DNA of 64,000 nucleotides from positions 186,001 to 250,000 of the forward strand of contig NZ_CP115484.1 in assembly GCF_027627475.1 (NCBI RefSeq), in the 5' to 3' direction. The translations under genes were made by a program, and so were the position numbers. Position 1 is the first letter of the stretch. Every line of letters begins with the position of its first letter. Shown one piece after another: positions 1 through 9,032 of this stretch. The notes beneath the pieces were generated by a model. The model saw only the letters and a list, made by a program, of their open reading frames with translations, was not told the origin of the DNA and did not search any database. The DNA is from Paenibacillus sp. SYP-B4298 (GTDB lineage Bacteria; Bacillota; Bacilli; Paenibacillales; Paenibacillaceae).

Positions 1-1910
1 TCTCGGTATGGGAGATGTACGGGGCGCTGCTGTACGGAGGCAAGCTGGTCATTGTTCCGCCGATGATTGCGAAGCACCCGGCGCAGTTCCTGCACTTGCT
101 GAAGGAGCGTGGGGTCACGATTCTGAACCAGACGCCGACCTACTTCTACCAGTTGCTGCGCGAAGCACTGGCAGAGAGCGGACAGACGCTGAGTCTGCGC
201 AAGGTGATCTTCGGCGGGGAGGCGCTGGCGCCACAGCAGCTCAAGGACTGGAGGAAGCGATACCCGGCGACGCAACTGATCAATATGTACGGCATCACGG
301 AAACGACGGTGCATGTGACGTACAAGGAAATTACCGAGGTGGAGATTGCCGAGGGAAGAAGCAACATCGGCAGACCGATCCCGACGCTGAAGGTGTATGT
401 GCTGGATGCGAACCGAAGATGCGTGCCAGCGGGCGTGGCAGGCGAGATGTATGTGGCGGGCGAAGGACTGGCGCGGGGCTACCTGAACCGGCCGGAGCTG
501 ACGGCAGAGAAGTTCGTGGACGACCCGTTCACCCCTGGCGAGCGGCTGTACCGGTCGGGAGACCTGGCGAGATGGCTGCCGGACGGCAACATCGAGTATA
601 TGGGCCGGATCGACCACCAAGTGAAGGTACGGGGGTACCGGATCGAGCTAGGGGAAGTGGAAGCGCAGTTGTTGAAGCTGGAGTCGGTGCAGGAAGCCGT
701 CGTCATGGCGCGCGAGGATGGCAGCGGAGAGAAGCAGCTCTGCGCGTACCTGGTGGCGGATAAGGCGTTGACGGTGAGCGAGCTGCGAGGCTGGCTGTCG
801 GAGGAGCTGCCAGGGTATATGATTCCGTCGTATTTCGTGCAGCTTGAGAGGATGCCGCTGACGGCGAACGGGAAGACGGATCGCAAGGCGCTGCCAGCGC
901 CGGAGGGAAGCGTGAATACTGGTGCGGAATACATCGCGCCGCGCACCCCGCTGGAGGAGCAGCTGGTACAGATCTGGCAAGAGGTGCTTGGCCCGATGAG
1001 GGTCGGAGTGAAGGACAGCTTCTTCGATCTGGGCGGCCACTCGTTAAGCCTGATGCAATTGATTCAGAAGGTATATGCCGCAACAGGGGTCGAAATCTCG
1101 CTCCACAACATGTTCCAGCATCCGTCCATCGAAGCGATGGCGTATGAAATCTGGCAATCCGGTCTTGAGGGACATCGCGGCGACCGCTTCATGAAGCTCA
1201 ACGAGCACGGCCCGATCAACGTGTTTTGCTTTCCTCCGGGGGGCGGATATGGCATCGGTTATATGGAGCTGGCGAAGAGGCTGGATGGGCGCTGCGTGCT
1301 GTACGCCATCGATTTTATGGACGATACGGAAGATGGCGAGGACATCACTGGCCGTTATGTAGACGAGATGCGCCGCGTGCAGAACGACGCTCCGTATGTG
1401 CTGCTAGGGTACTCGCTGGGTGGCAATCTGATGTATGAGGTGGCCCAGGCGATCGAGAGAAGAGGCGGCCGCGTCTCGGACCTGATCATGCTGGACTCCC
1501 TGTACAAGCAATGTGCCACTCCGCTGGAGGAAGTGGAGAGCGACATCAAGGAAATTCTGGAGCCTGCCGACGGTATGGAGAAGGAATTGCTTGACAATCC
1601 ATTCATTCGCGAACGTGTGGAGCGCAAGGTGCGGGCGTACCTGACCTACGGAGCGAGCCTGATTCACTCGGGCACGGTCGAGGCCCATATTCATGGGCTC
1701 ATCGCCGAGGGCACCAGAGAGCGTGGAGCGCTGGAGCATCGGCCGTCATGGCAGGACGCGACCCGGCTGAGCTACGAGGAATATGCGCTCGCCGGGGTTC
1801 ACGAGCAGGTGCTTGCTCCCGAATACGTGGAAGAAAATGCGAACGTCATTGGGCGCATCGTCCAGCAGATCATGGAGCGGAAGCTGGAATCGCATAAGGT
1901 GCCGTTATGA
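1..1910 (+). CDS. NRPS terminal module (A-PCP-TE), 3' end, probably Thr-activating
   Basis: The gene enters from the left; the frame starts at base 3 and 635 residues are visible. The remaining part of an adenylation domain carries the A5 motif (MYGITETT), the A7/A8 region (YRSGD, then GRIDHQVKVRGYRIELGE) and A10 (NGKTDRKAL). The carrier domain has LGGHSL with the phosphopantetheine Ser near visible residue 347. A type I thioesterase follows, with GYSLGG (Ser near 471), an Asp in MLDSLY (near 498) and a His in GVHEQ (near 600), so this is the releasing module. By alignment to GrsA the visible pocket residues read W-N-I-G-M-V-H, which fits the known Thr code DFWNIGMVHK; the first two positions lie outside the window. 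The protein would load Thr last and release or cyclise the peptide. The exporters at 1951 and 3732 follow directly. The family is certain; the Thr call is good but inferred. Confidence 0.95.
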   Translation, partial: SVWEMYGALLYGGKLVIVPPMIAKHPAQFLHLLKERGVTILNQTPTYFYQLLREALAESGQTLSLRKVIFGGEALAPQQLKDWRKRYPATQLINMYGITETTVHVTYKEITEVEIAEGRSNIGRPIPTLKVYVLDANRRCVPAGVAGEMYVAGEGLARGYLNRPELTAEKFVDDPFTPGERLYRSGDLARWLPDGNIEYMGRIDHQVKVRGYRIELGEVEAQLLKLESVQEAVVMAREDGSGEKQLCAYLVADKALTVSELRGWLSEELPGYMIPSYFVQLERMPLTANGKTDRKALPAPEGSVNTGAEYIAPRTPLEEQLVQIWQEVLGPMRVGVKDSFFDLGGHSLSLMQLIQKVYAATGVEISLHNMFQHPSIEAMAYEIWQSGLEGHRGDRFMKLNEHGPINVFCFPPGGGYGIGYMELAKRLDGRCVLYAIDFMDDTEDGEDITGRYVDEMRRVQNDAPYVLLGYSLGGNLMYEVAQAIERRGGRVSDLIMLDSLYKQCATPLEEVESDIKEILEPADGMEKELLDNPFIRERVERKVRAYLTYGASLIHSGTVEAHIHGLIAEGTRERGALEHRPSWQDATRLSYEEYALAGVHEQVLAPEYVEENANVIGRIVQQIMERKLESHKVPL

Positions 1911-1950
1911 AGTGGATTAACCCTGTGCATACCTTGAAAGGGGACAACAT

Positions 1951-3735
1951 GTGGTGCAAGAGCGAAAAGACGGAATGACCCTGTGGAACGCATTCCTTTG
2001 GTTATGGAGTTATATGAAGGCTCATCTCGGATGGATGGTCATCGGGATTGTCTCCGCCATGGCAGCCGCGCTGATCGAGATCTGGATCGGCAGCTTCATT
2101 CAGGATTTAACGACGCATGCGCAGAATGGGGCAGGACAGCTCGTCATGCCCATCGTATTCACCGTATTTGCCGTCATCCTGATCGGCGTTCCCGCGAAAT
2201 ATTTTATGGCGTTCGGTGTGGAGCGCAGCAGCGCCATGGCCGTTAGAGATATTCGCAATCATCTGATGAACCATATCGGGAGGCTGCCTGTTCATTATAT
2301 CGAGAAGCAGCATTCGGGGGATGTGCTGTCGCGGTCGAGCAATGACCTGCAGGTGATCCAACAATTCATGAGTCGAGATTTGGCGCAATGGTTTTACCAT
2401 CCGCTCTTGTTTATCGGCTGCTTCACCTATCTGATCTGGATTCAGTGGCAGCTCGTATTGTTCAGCCTCCTGCTGCTTCCCATCTCCCTGCTTGTCTCGC
2501 ACTGGGTCGGCAAACAAATGCAGCGACTGACGGAAGAGGCGCAGCAGCATATGGGGCAGATGAACGCAATTACGCAGGATACGCTGGGCGGGATGCCGAT
2601 TGTAAAAAGCTATCTGCTCTCGGGAATGCTGCTGCGTTCGTACAAGTCGTTGCTGCAATTGACGCTGCTCAAGAAGCTGGCCGTGCGAAAACGGGAGGCC
2701 TGGGTTGACCCGCTCTTGTTCTCGCTGATGCTCAGTCCGATTATATTTGCGGTGATCTATGGCAGCTACCTCATATCGATCGGCAAGTTCGGCGCGGGAG
2801 AATTAATCGCCTTTCTCTACCTGCTTAATCTATGTCTGGAGCCGCTGGATCACATCCCGACGCTGATTACGAATACCTTCCAAATGACCGGGGCGCTCAA
2901 GAGGGTGGCCGAAATGCTGAGGCAGCCTGCCGAAAATCTGGAGGGGCATTCGATAGCAAGAACGGGTGACGCGCCCGTCGTATTTGATAACGTGACGTTC
3001 GCTTATGATAACAAGGCTCCTGTGCTGCGAAATCTCAGCTTTACGGTAACAGAAGGGAAAACCATTGCGCTGGTTGGAGCGAGCGGCGGGGGCAAGAGCA
3101 CGGTGTTTAAGCTCCTGTGCGGATTCTACCCCTTGCCCGCCGACCAGGGGACGATCCGAATCTTCGGCCAGCCGATCCAGGACAGCAACCCGAATGAGCT
3201 TCGCGCTTGTTTTTCGGTGGTGACCCAGGATGCGTATTTGTTCAGCGGCACGATTGCCGATAATATTGCTTACGGACGGGAGAATGCAACGATGGACGAG
3301 GTGATTGAAGCGGCGAAGCAGGCCAATGCGCATTCGTTTATTATGGAGCTTCCCGGCGGGTATCAGGCGGATGTAGGAGAGAGGGGAGGGCTTCTATCCG
3401 GGGGACAACGCCAGCGGATTACGATTGCCCGCGCATTCCTCAAGGATGCGCCGATTCTGCTCCTGGACGAGCCGACCTCCGCGCTGGATACCGCCTCTGA
3501 ATTATACGTTCAGGAAGCGCTGAATGTGCTCATGAAGGACCGAACAACGATTGTGATCGCGCACCGGCTGTCCACCATCGAGAAGGCGGATGAAATTCTC
3601 GTCCTGGAGCAGGGGGAAATTGCAGAAGCGGGCCATCATGAGGAGCTGCTGACGTTGAATGGCCTGTATGCCCGATCGTACCATCAGGAATTTGCCACTG
3701 CCGCTGTGAAGAGCAGAAAGGTGGCCTTCTCATGA
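1951..3735 (+). CDS. ABC exporter (fused membrane and ATPase domains), first of a pair
   Basis: A 594-residue half-transporter with an N-terminal six-helix exporter domain (about residues 15-310) followed by an ATPase domain. Walker A GASGGGKST lies near residue 376, signature LSGGQ near 482, Walker B ILLLDEP near 502, and the H-loop IAHRLST follows. It probably exports the peptide made by the upstream NRPS, as a heterodimer with the next gene, whose start overlaps this stop. The GTG start at 1951 is preferred because AAAGGGGAC sits about six bases upstream; an in-frame ATG at 1975 is the alternative. The gap from the NRPS stop is only 40 bases, which suggests one transcript. Length and position resemble PmxC of polymyxin clusters. 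Other roles for this exporter family, such as lipid or siderophore export, cannot be excluded. Confidence 0.92.
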   Translation: MVQERKDGMTLWNAFLWLWSYMKAHLGWMVIGIVSAMAAALIEIWIGSFIQDLTTHAQNGAGQLVMPIVFTVFAVILIGVPAKYFMAFGVERSSAMAVRDIRNHLMNHIGRLPVHYIEKQHSGDVLSRSSNDLQVIQQFMSRDLAQWFYHPLLFIGCFTYLIWIQWQLVLFSLLLLPISLLVSHWVGKQMQRLTEEAQQHMGQMNAITQDTLGGMPIVKSYLLSGMLLRSYKSLLQLTLLKKLAVRKREAWVDPLLFSLMLSPIIFAVIYGSYLISIGKFGAGELIAFLYLLNLCLEPLDHIPTLITNTFQMTGALKRVAEMLRQPAENLEGHSIARTGDAPVVFDNVTFAYDNKAPVLRNLSFTVTEGKTIALVGASGGGKSTVFKLLCGFYPLPADQGTIRIFGQPIQDSNPNELRACFSVVTQDAYLFSGTIADNIAYGRENATMDEVIEAAKQANAHSFIMELPGGYQADVGERGGLLSGGQRQRITIARAFLKDAPILLLDEPTSALDTASELYVQEALNVLMKDRTTIVIAHRLSTIEKADEILVLEQGEIAEAGHHEELLTLNGLYARSYHQEFATAAVKSRKVAFS

Positions 3736-5507
3736 AAGTAGCTCACTTGATCTCCCATGCGAAGGAACTGGGTCACATCCTGAGCTTTATGAGCAAAGGA
3801 AGCAAAATTCGTTATTTCACCGGGATTAGTCTAAGCACGACTATTCAAAGCTTGTTTCTGGTCTCCTTCAGCCTGGTCGTTCAGGGTCTGGTGGATTTCG
3901 CGGTGACGCAGGATACTTCGCTGATGTATCGTGCTATATTGATCCTGGCTGGCTCGCTGTTTCTCGTGAATTTCGTCGCTCCGGGCTTCTCCTATATGTT
4001 CCGCAGCAGCGTGGAGCGGACGATGGCAGATATACGGGAGCGTCTGTTTGTCAAGCTCTGCAAGCTGCGACCGAGCTATCTGGAGCAGACGCATAACGGG
4101 GACATCCTCTCGCGGATGAACAACGACGTGACGACCTTGGAGGTGACGTACACCGGCGTATATTTCGTACTGCTGCTGCAGTTCGTATTCGGTGTGGGCT
4201 CGCTCGTGACGATGTTTGTCATTCATTGGCCGTTTGCGTGCGCTTCGCTTGCCATCCTGCTGATCTCGTTTGCGATCAGCGCAAGGTTTATCCGGCAGAT
4301 CCGCCTCCTCTCCGAGCAGTCGCTCAAGCTGCTGGCGCGGATGACGGAGAAATTCTCCGACTTTATCGGCGGAATACAGCTTGTCAAATTATTTCATATC
4401 CAGCCGATCTATGCGCAGTACGCAAGCCTGAATGAACAAGTCACGAGCGTCGCTACACAAACCGCCAGGAAAAATGGCATGCTGTCCGCCGTGAATCACT
4501 TTGTAAGCTATGTGACCTTCTGCGGAATCATTGCCACGGGCAGTCTGTTCTATACGTATGGTCTGATTGGGATGGGAACCGTAGCAGCGCTGGCCGTGCT
4601 GCAAATTAATCTGACTCACGCCATAATGAATCTGGGGACGGTCCTGTCGATGGCGCAGAACTCGTTGGCCGGTGCGCAGCGCCTGCAGCAGCTATTGGAC
4701 GAGCAGGAGGAGCCGGAGCATATCGGAGCCCCGCTAGAGAATGAGGCTTCGCGGAAGACCTCCTCCTCGCCTGCCATGGTGGAGCTGCAGCGCGTAGATT
4801 TTTCCTATTCGTCAGGCAAGAAGGTTCTGAATGAGGTCTCGTTGCGGGTCGCTCCAGGGCAGATCGCCGCGATCGTAGGCAGCAGCGGCAGCGGCAAGAG
4901 CACGCTGATCAAGCTGCTGCTAGGCTTCTACCCCATTGATAGCGGGGCGCTTCTCATTCAAGGCAAGCCGCTCGGACAGTATACCCTGGACGAGCTTCGG
5001 GCGTGTATCGCCTATGTGCCGCAGGATGCCTTCCTGTTCAGCGGTACGATCGAAGAGAACATTCGTTATGGCAATCCGCAAGCGACCGAGGAGGAGATTA
5101 TTGCGGCGGCGAAGGCGGCATATGCGCATCATTTTATTGAGGAGCTGCCCGAGCGGTACCAGACGCAGGTGGGGGAGCGCGGGAAGTCGTTGTCAGGCGG
5201 TCAGAGACAGCGGATTGCCATCGCTCGCGCATTGCTCAAGAACGCTCCGATCTTGCTGCTGGATGAGGCCACGTCTGCCCTGGATTCCGAGTCGGAATAT
5301 TGGGTGCAGCAGGCGCTCGACCAATTGATGGAGGGCCGCACGACGATTCTGATCGCCCATCAGCTCAGCACCGTGGAGAGAGCGGATCTGATCATGGTCA
5401 TGAGTGAGGGAACCGTGGTCGAACAAGGCACGTACCGGGAGCTGCTCGAACAGGGGGGCCACTTCGCGACATTATACGGTAGTATGGAAGCGAGCAGCAG
5501 GGGGTGA
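3732..5507 (+). CDS. ABC exporter (fused membrane and ATPase domains), second of a pair
   Basis: A 591-residue half-transporter with the same layout as its neighbour: a transmembrane domain in the first 320 residues, then an ATPase with Walker A GSSGSGKST near residue 383, LSGGQRQR near 487, ILLLDEAT and IAHQLST. The start codon overlaps the upstream stop (ATGA), a sign of translational coupling and of a heterodimeric exporter. Both partners keep complete ATPase motifs, so neither site looks degenerate. In pmx-type clusters the equivalent gene (pmxD) precedes another NRPS gene; here an unrelated acetyltransferase follows, so the biosynthetic cluster apparently ends here. Export of the NRPS product and producer self-protection are inferences from position. 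Confidence 0.92.
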   Translation: MKVAHLISHAKELGHILSFMSKGSKIRYFTGISLSTTIQSLFLVSFSLVVQGLVDFAVTQDTSLMYRAILILAGSLFLVNFVAPGFSYMFRSSVERTMADIRERLFVKLCKLRPSYLEQTHNGDILSRMNNDVTTLEVTYTGVYFVLLLQFVFGVGSLVTMFVIHWPFACASLAILLISFAISARFIRQIRLLSEQSLKLLARMTEKFSDFIGGIQLVKLFHIQPIYAQYASLNEQVTSVATQTARKNGMLSAVNHFVSYVTFCGIIATGSLFYTYGLIGMGTVAALAVLQINLTHAIMNLGTVLSMAQNSLAGAQRLQQLLDEQEEPEHIGAPLENEASRKTSSSPAMVELQRVDFSYSSGKKVLNEVSLRVAPGQIAAIVGSSGSGKSTLIKLLLGFYPIDSGALLIQGKPLGQYTLDELRACIAYVPQDAFLFSGTIEENIRYGNPQATEEEIIAAAKAAYAHHFIEELPERYQTQVGERGKSLSGGQRQRIAIARALLKNAPILLLDEATSALDSESEYWVQQALDQLMEGRTTILIAHQLSTVERADLIMVMSEGTVVEQGTYRELLEQGGHFATLYGSMEASSRG

Positions 5508-5569
5508 GCAGCCCCCTGATTCTCCCAAAGACGAGGAGCTTTACCTTGAACATACCGAACATAGGAGTG

Positions 5570-5598
5570 TTGAATAAATATAATATAAATAGTATAAT
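5570..5598 (+). promoter_or_regulatory. Candidate sigma-A promoter for the GNAT gene
   Basis: TTGAAT and TATAAT are separated by 17 bases and lie 38 bases before the ATG at 5636. The stretch is AT-rich and sits in the gap after the exporter operon. Confidence 0.5.
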
Positions 5599-5635
5599 TA
5601 TTCAAAATAACTCAAGTCATTGGAGAGATTGCATC

Positions 5636-6376
5636 ATGTTTAAAAATGTAGAAGAATTAACGCTTCACGCCTGGCCCTCCCTGCAAACCATGACGTTGGA
5701 TGGATGGCTACTTCGCTTTGCGAATGGATGTACAAAAAGAGCGAATTCTATCAGCCCGCTATATGAGGGGAAAGAGAATGTGAAAGAGAAAATTGAGGAA
5801 TGTGAGGCGATATACAAGGAAAATGGCTTGGCAACAATATTCAAGATCACGCCTTTTACGCATCCCGCCAATCTGGATGCCTTGTTGGAAGAACGTCACT
5901 ATGTGATCCACGAACGGTCAAGTGTAAAAATTCGAGGGCTGAACCACGTGGAGAAGCCTAGTAACGATTCCATCTCTATTGATGCAGAGCTTACAAATCG
6001 GTGGCTAGAGCTGTTCAGCAGGTTCTCCAGCCTCGATGATCAGCAATCTCGCGATCAAGAAAGGATCATTAGTAATATTCTAAGCAAGAAAGCGTTCTTT
6101 ATATTATATCAACACGAGATTCCTGTTGCTTGCGGATTTGGGGTGGTGACCCGTGGTTATTTTGGATTGTATCATATCGTCACCGAAGAGAAGTATAGAA
6201 ATCAAGGGTACGGAAAACAGTTGATTTTAAATATGTTGAGTTGGGCGCGAGATCAGGGGATCGCAACGTGTTATCTTCAGGTCGTAAAGCATAATTTTCC
6301 AGCCGTAAAATTGTATCAGCGTTTGGGCTTCCAAGAAATTTATGAGTATTGGTATCGAATAAAGAAGAACGACTGA
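5636..6376 (+). CDS. GNAT family N-acetyltransferase
   Basis: A 246-residue acetyltransferase that uses acetyl-CoA; the substrate is unknown. The N-terminal block HAWPSLQTMTLDGWLLRF followed by TKRANSISPLY is typical of one GNAT subfamily. The acetyl-CoA-binding motif A region lies near the C terminus (EEKYRNQGYGKQLI), followed by LYQRLGFQEIYEYWYR. The open frame extends back to 5504, but the ATG at 5636 has GGAGAG ten bases upstream and begins where homologues begin, so it was chosen. It lies downstream of the exporter pair yet has its own candidate promoter, so a role in peptide self-resistance is possible but unsupported. Confidence 0.88.
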   Translation: MFKNVEELTLHAWPSLQTMTLDGWLLRFANGCTKRANSISPLYEGKENVKEKIEECEAIYKENGLATIFKITPFTHPANLDALLEERHYVIHERSSVKIRGLNHVEKPSNDSISIDAELTNRWLELFSRFSSLDDQQSRDQERIISNILSKKAFFILYQHEIPVACGFGVVTRGYFGLYHIVTEEKYRNQGYGKQLILNMLSWARDQGIATCYLQVVKHNFPAVKLYQRLGFQEIYEYWYRIKKND

Positions 6377-6428
6377 CGTCTGTCAACGCTAATGAGCCTC
6401 TCATCATCCGAAGTATATAGGGAAGGGA

Positions 6429-6457
6429 TTGACAGCTAGAACATTTATGATTAGTAT
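6429..6457 (+). promoter_or_regulatory. Promoter of the FadR-type regulator gene
   Basis: A consensus TTGACA (6429-6434) is followed after 17 bases by TAGTAT (6452-6457). The predicted start of transcription falls just before the palindrome at 6469-6487, so a bound repressor would block the promoter. Confidence 0.55.
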
Positions 6458-6468
6458 AAAGGTGCGAA

Positions 6469-6487
6469 TAATTGGGTGATCCAATTA
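6469..6487. promoter_or_regulatory. Palindromic operator candidate, copy 1
   Basis: TAATTGG and CCAATTA form perfect 7-base arms around the 5-base centre GTGAT. The site lies between the promoter and the start of the GntR gene. The same arms recur at 7249-7267. GntR regulators of the FadR subfamily commonly bind such short palindromes, so autoregulation is likely. Confidence 0.7.
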
Positions 6488-6523
6488 TCCACGAGCTACG
6501 ATCAGACGGAAGGGTTATTAACA

Positions 6524-7228
6524 ATGTCAATTAAGAAGATTAAGTATCATCGGGTATACGAGGATGTTATTGAGCAGATCGAGCATCTGATCCTCGAGGG
6601 GAACCTCGCTCCAGGCGATGTGCTGCCTACGGAGAGAGAGCTGGCTACGGCGTTCGGCATCAGCCGCGGCACTCTGCGGGAAGCGTTCCGTATACTGGAG
6701 CGGGAAGGGCTGATCGAGGCACGCCCTGGCGGCGGACGCTTCCTCAGCAGAAATATAAGCAAAGCCGAGGATCAGAAGCGCATGCTTGAGAATATCGAGC
6801 GGGCGACGATTATCGAGCTGCTGGAGGCACGGGAAATATTCGAAACCGGCATTGTCGAGCTGGCAGTGAAACGGGCGACCCGGCAGGACATCGCCGAGAT
6901 TGAAAGCGCTCTCGAACGCTGGGGCAAGATCGACATCGACTCGGACGATCCGGGCAATCCAGATCAGGCGTTCCATCTCTCAATCGCCAAGGCGACCCAT
7001 AACGTGGTATTGGTTAACTTGATTGAGCTGCATATGGATCTTCTGCAGAAGACGGCAACGAAGACCGTGGATATTCCCGGACGCCGAGCGGAGGTGTACA
7101 CAGAGCATTTGCGCATTCTCCAGGCGATCAAAGAGAAAGATGCGCAGAAGGCAAAGGAAGCGTTGCTGCATCATATCGGCCAGGTCAAGCAAAACATTAT
7201 GTTGAACAAAGCAGGATCAAATGGATGA
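6524..7228 (+). CDS. FadR-subfamily GntR transcriptional regulator
   Basis: A 234-residue regulator. The N-terminal winged helix (PTERELATAFGISRGTLREAFRILEREGLI) is a textbook GntR DNA-binding domain. The C-terminal part (about residues 95-225) is the all-helical FCD effector domain, with its acid-rich start (ELLEAREIFETGIVELA) and late His residues (FHLSIAKATHN, TEHLRILQAI) that usually bind a metal and a carboxylate ligand. The ATG at 6524 follows GGAAGGG at good distance; upstream in-frame codons lack this. It is the first gene of the AtuA/DUF4387 unit and is flanked by two copies of one palindrome, so it probably represses itself and the downstream genes until a carboxylate-type inducer binds. 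Confidence 0.92.
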   Translation: MSIKKIKYHRVYEDVIEQIEHLILEGNLAPGDVLPTERELATAFGISRGTLREAFRILEREGLIEARPGGGRFLSRNISKAEDQKRMLENIERATIIELLEAREIFETGIVELAVKRATRQDIAEIESALERWGKIDIDSDDPGNPDQAFHLSIAKATHNVVLVNLIELHMDLLQKTATKTVDIPGRRAEVYTEHLRILQAIKEKDAQKAKEALLHHIGQVKQNIMLNKAGSNG

Positions 7229-7248
7229 GGAGCATCCTTTTGATCCTA

Positions 7249-7274
7249 TAATTGGGTCATCCAATTACCCAATT
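7249..7274. promoter_or_regulatory. Palindromic operator candidate, copy 2, with an extra half-site
   Basis: TAATTGG-GTCAT-CCAATTA (7249-7267) repeats the operator found before the regulator gene, differing only at one central base. An additional half-site CCCAATT follows at 7268-7274. It lies in the 96-base gap before the AtuA gene and probably controls the catabolic genes. Confidence 0.7.
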
Positions 7275-7324
7275 CAAGAAAAAATGGAAAGATTGAACGC
7301 TAAGACAGCGAATGGAGGATAGAT

Positions 7325-8698
7325 ATGCTCAAAGAGTCATTCCGAATATTGGCCCCTTGCGGCATGCTGGGGTACGGTTTTCCTAAAGCATCCTTTATGA
7401 AAGGGATGGAGCTTAAGCCGGATGCGATCGTCGTTGATGCCGGGTCTACAGATGCGGGCCCTCACAAGCTGGGCGCAGGCACGGCAATTGTCAGCAGGCA
7501 GGCCTGCAAGAAGGATCTTGAGATCATGATTACCGAGGGCGTCAAGGCGGGTATCCCCGTTATTATCGGGTCTGCAGGAGGCAGCGGCGCCAGGGTGCAT
7601 GTCGAATGGACGCAGTCCATCGTCATGGACATTCTGCAGGAGCGCGGCATCGGCGGCATCAAGCTCGCCATGATCTGGGCGGACATCCCCCATGAGGTGG
7701 TGGAGGCGAAGCAGCAGGCCGGCCAGTGCGAGCCGCTTGGCCTGTCCGTTGCGCCGCTGACCCCAGAGCGGCTGCAGGCGACGAGCGGTATCGTGGCGCA
7801 GATGGGCCACGAGCCCATTATGGAAGCGCTCGCCGCGGGTGCCGACATCATCATCTGCGGACGCGCTTATGATCCGTCGCCGTTCGCGGCTGTGGCGATG
7901 TTCCACGGCTATGATGCGGCCCTCGCGTATCATCTTGGCAAAATTCTCGAATGCGCCGCATTATCAGCGGAGCCGGGAACGACCAAGGACTGCATGCTCG
8001 GCACGCTGAAGAACGATTCATTCATCGTGCAGCCGCTTAGCGACGCGCGCCGCTGCACGGCGGTATCGGTCGCGGCCCATACGTTCTATGAGAAGGAGCA
8101 TCCGTACCTTCTGCACGGGCCGGGACTGGTGCTGAACCTGGAAGAATGCCAGTTCACCGAGCTCGGCGATGGCAGCGTCGAGGTGAGCGGCAGCAAGATG
8201 GAGCTGACGCCGGTGTACAAGATCAAGCTGGAAGGGGCGATGAAGGTTGCCTACCGGACATTCGTCGTCGCCGGCGTGCGCGACCCGCTCTTGATTGCCC
8301 GCATTGAAGAGGTGGAGGAGCTGGTGAAGCAACAGGTGCAGAGCGATTACCATGAGGTACCGCAAGACGATTACCGGATTCACTTCATTAACTATGGCTT
8401 GAACGGTGTACTCGGCGAGCTGGAGCCTCGGCGTACACCCGCCCATGAGCTGGGTGTCGTCCTGGAGGTCGTCGCGAAGACGCAGGAGCTGGCGAACGCA
8501 ATCTGCAGCTCGCTCCGGTCGACCTTCTTGCATTACGGCTATGAAGGGCGCAAGGCGACGGCGGGCAATCTGGCATTCCCGTTCGCCCCGAGCGACGTGC
8601 CGTTCGGCGCAGTGTACGAATTTTCCGTCTATCACTTGATGGAGGTCACAGACGGGCTGGAGATGTTCCCTATCGACTATATCGAGGTGAAGCCATGA
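7325..8698 (+). CDS. AtuA/DUF1446 family protein
   Basis: A 457-residue protein of the acyclic terpene utilisation AtuA family (DUF1446). The Gly-rich N-terminal block (AGSTDAGPHKLGAGT, near residue 40) and IIGSAGGSGA near 79 are characteristic, as is IICGRAYDPSPFA near 178. The biochemical reaction of the family is not firmly established; members accompany genes for breakdown of branched or unusual carboxylates. A GGAGGATAG site precedes the ATG. The next gene (DUF4387) overlaps by four bases, and in other genomes these two domains are often adjacent or fused, so they probably form one enzyme. The upstream palindrome points to control by the FadR-type regulator. Confidence 0.88.
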   Translation: MLKESFRILAPCGMLGYGFPKASFMKGMELKPDAIVVDAGSTDAGPHKLGAGTAIVSRQACKKDLEIMITEGVKAGIPVIIGSAGGSGARVHVEWTQSIVMDILQERGIGGIKLAMIWADIPHEVVEAKQQAGQCEPLGLSVAPLTPERLQATSGIVAQMGHEPIMEALAAGADIIICGRAYDPSPFAAVAMFHGYDAALAYHLGKILECAALSAEPGTTKDCMLGTLKNDSFIVQPLSDARRCTAVSVAAHTFYEKEHPYLLHGPGLVLNLEECQFTELGDGSVEVSGSKMELTPVYKIKLEGAMKVAYRTFVVAGVRDPLLIARIEEVEELVKQQVQSDYHEVPQDDYRIHFINYGLNGVLGELEPRRTPAHELGVVLEVVAKTQELANAICSSLRSTFLHYGYEGRKATAGNLAFPFAPSDVPFGAVYEFSVYHLMEVTDGLEMFPIDYIEVKP

Positions 8699-9006
8699 AG
8701 CTCTATGACGCAGCAACCGTATTGCGGAGCAAGAACAGCGGCCCATTCGAAATTACGCTCGACGTGCTGTTCAGCGACCCCGACATCTATTACAAGCTCA
8801 AGCAGCAAGAACTTATCAATAAGGAACTTGTATCCCGGTTATATCATATCCCGGAGGATCGTATTACACATATCGTCTTTTATGACCAGGCGCTCGGCTT
8901 TAAGATTACATTCTCACGCACAGTATCCTCCGGCACCTTCCTGGATCGCGACGTGTACGGAGCCCAGCAGCACGCGCCGCTGATGGAGCTGGAAGTGGAG
9001 CTGTGA
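8695..9006 (+). CDS. DUF4387 family protein
   Basis: A 103-residue protein matching DUF4387: the N-terminal RSKNSGPFEITLDVLF and the C-terminal DRDVYGAQQHAPLMELEV are the hallmark ends of the family. Its ATG overlaps the AtuA stop (ATGA), so the two are translated together and probably form a complex. The function is not established. No signal peptide or membrane segment is visible, so it should act in the cytoplasm. Confidence 0.88.
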   Translation: MKLYDAATVLRSKNSGPFEITLDVLFSDPDIYYKLKQQELINKELVSRLYHIPEDRITHIVFYDQALGFKITFSRTVSSGTFLDRDVYGAQQHAPLMELEVEL

Positions 9007-9032
9007 AGATGAACAAAGGATCGTGATAGCGA

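Noticed and set aside
5504-5635. 44-residue N-terminal extension of the first GNAT
   Set aside because: It covers the promoter-like AT-rich region and the domain starts at the ATG at 5636.
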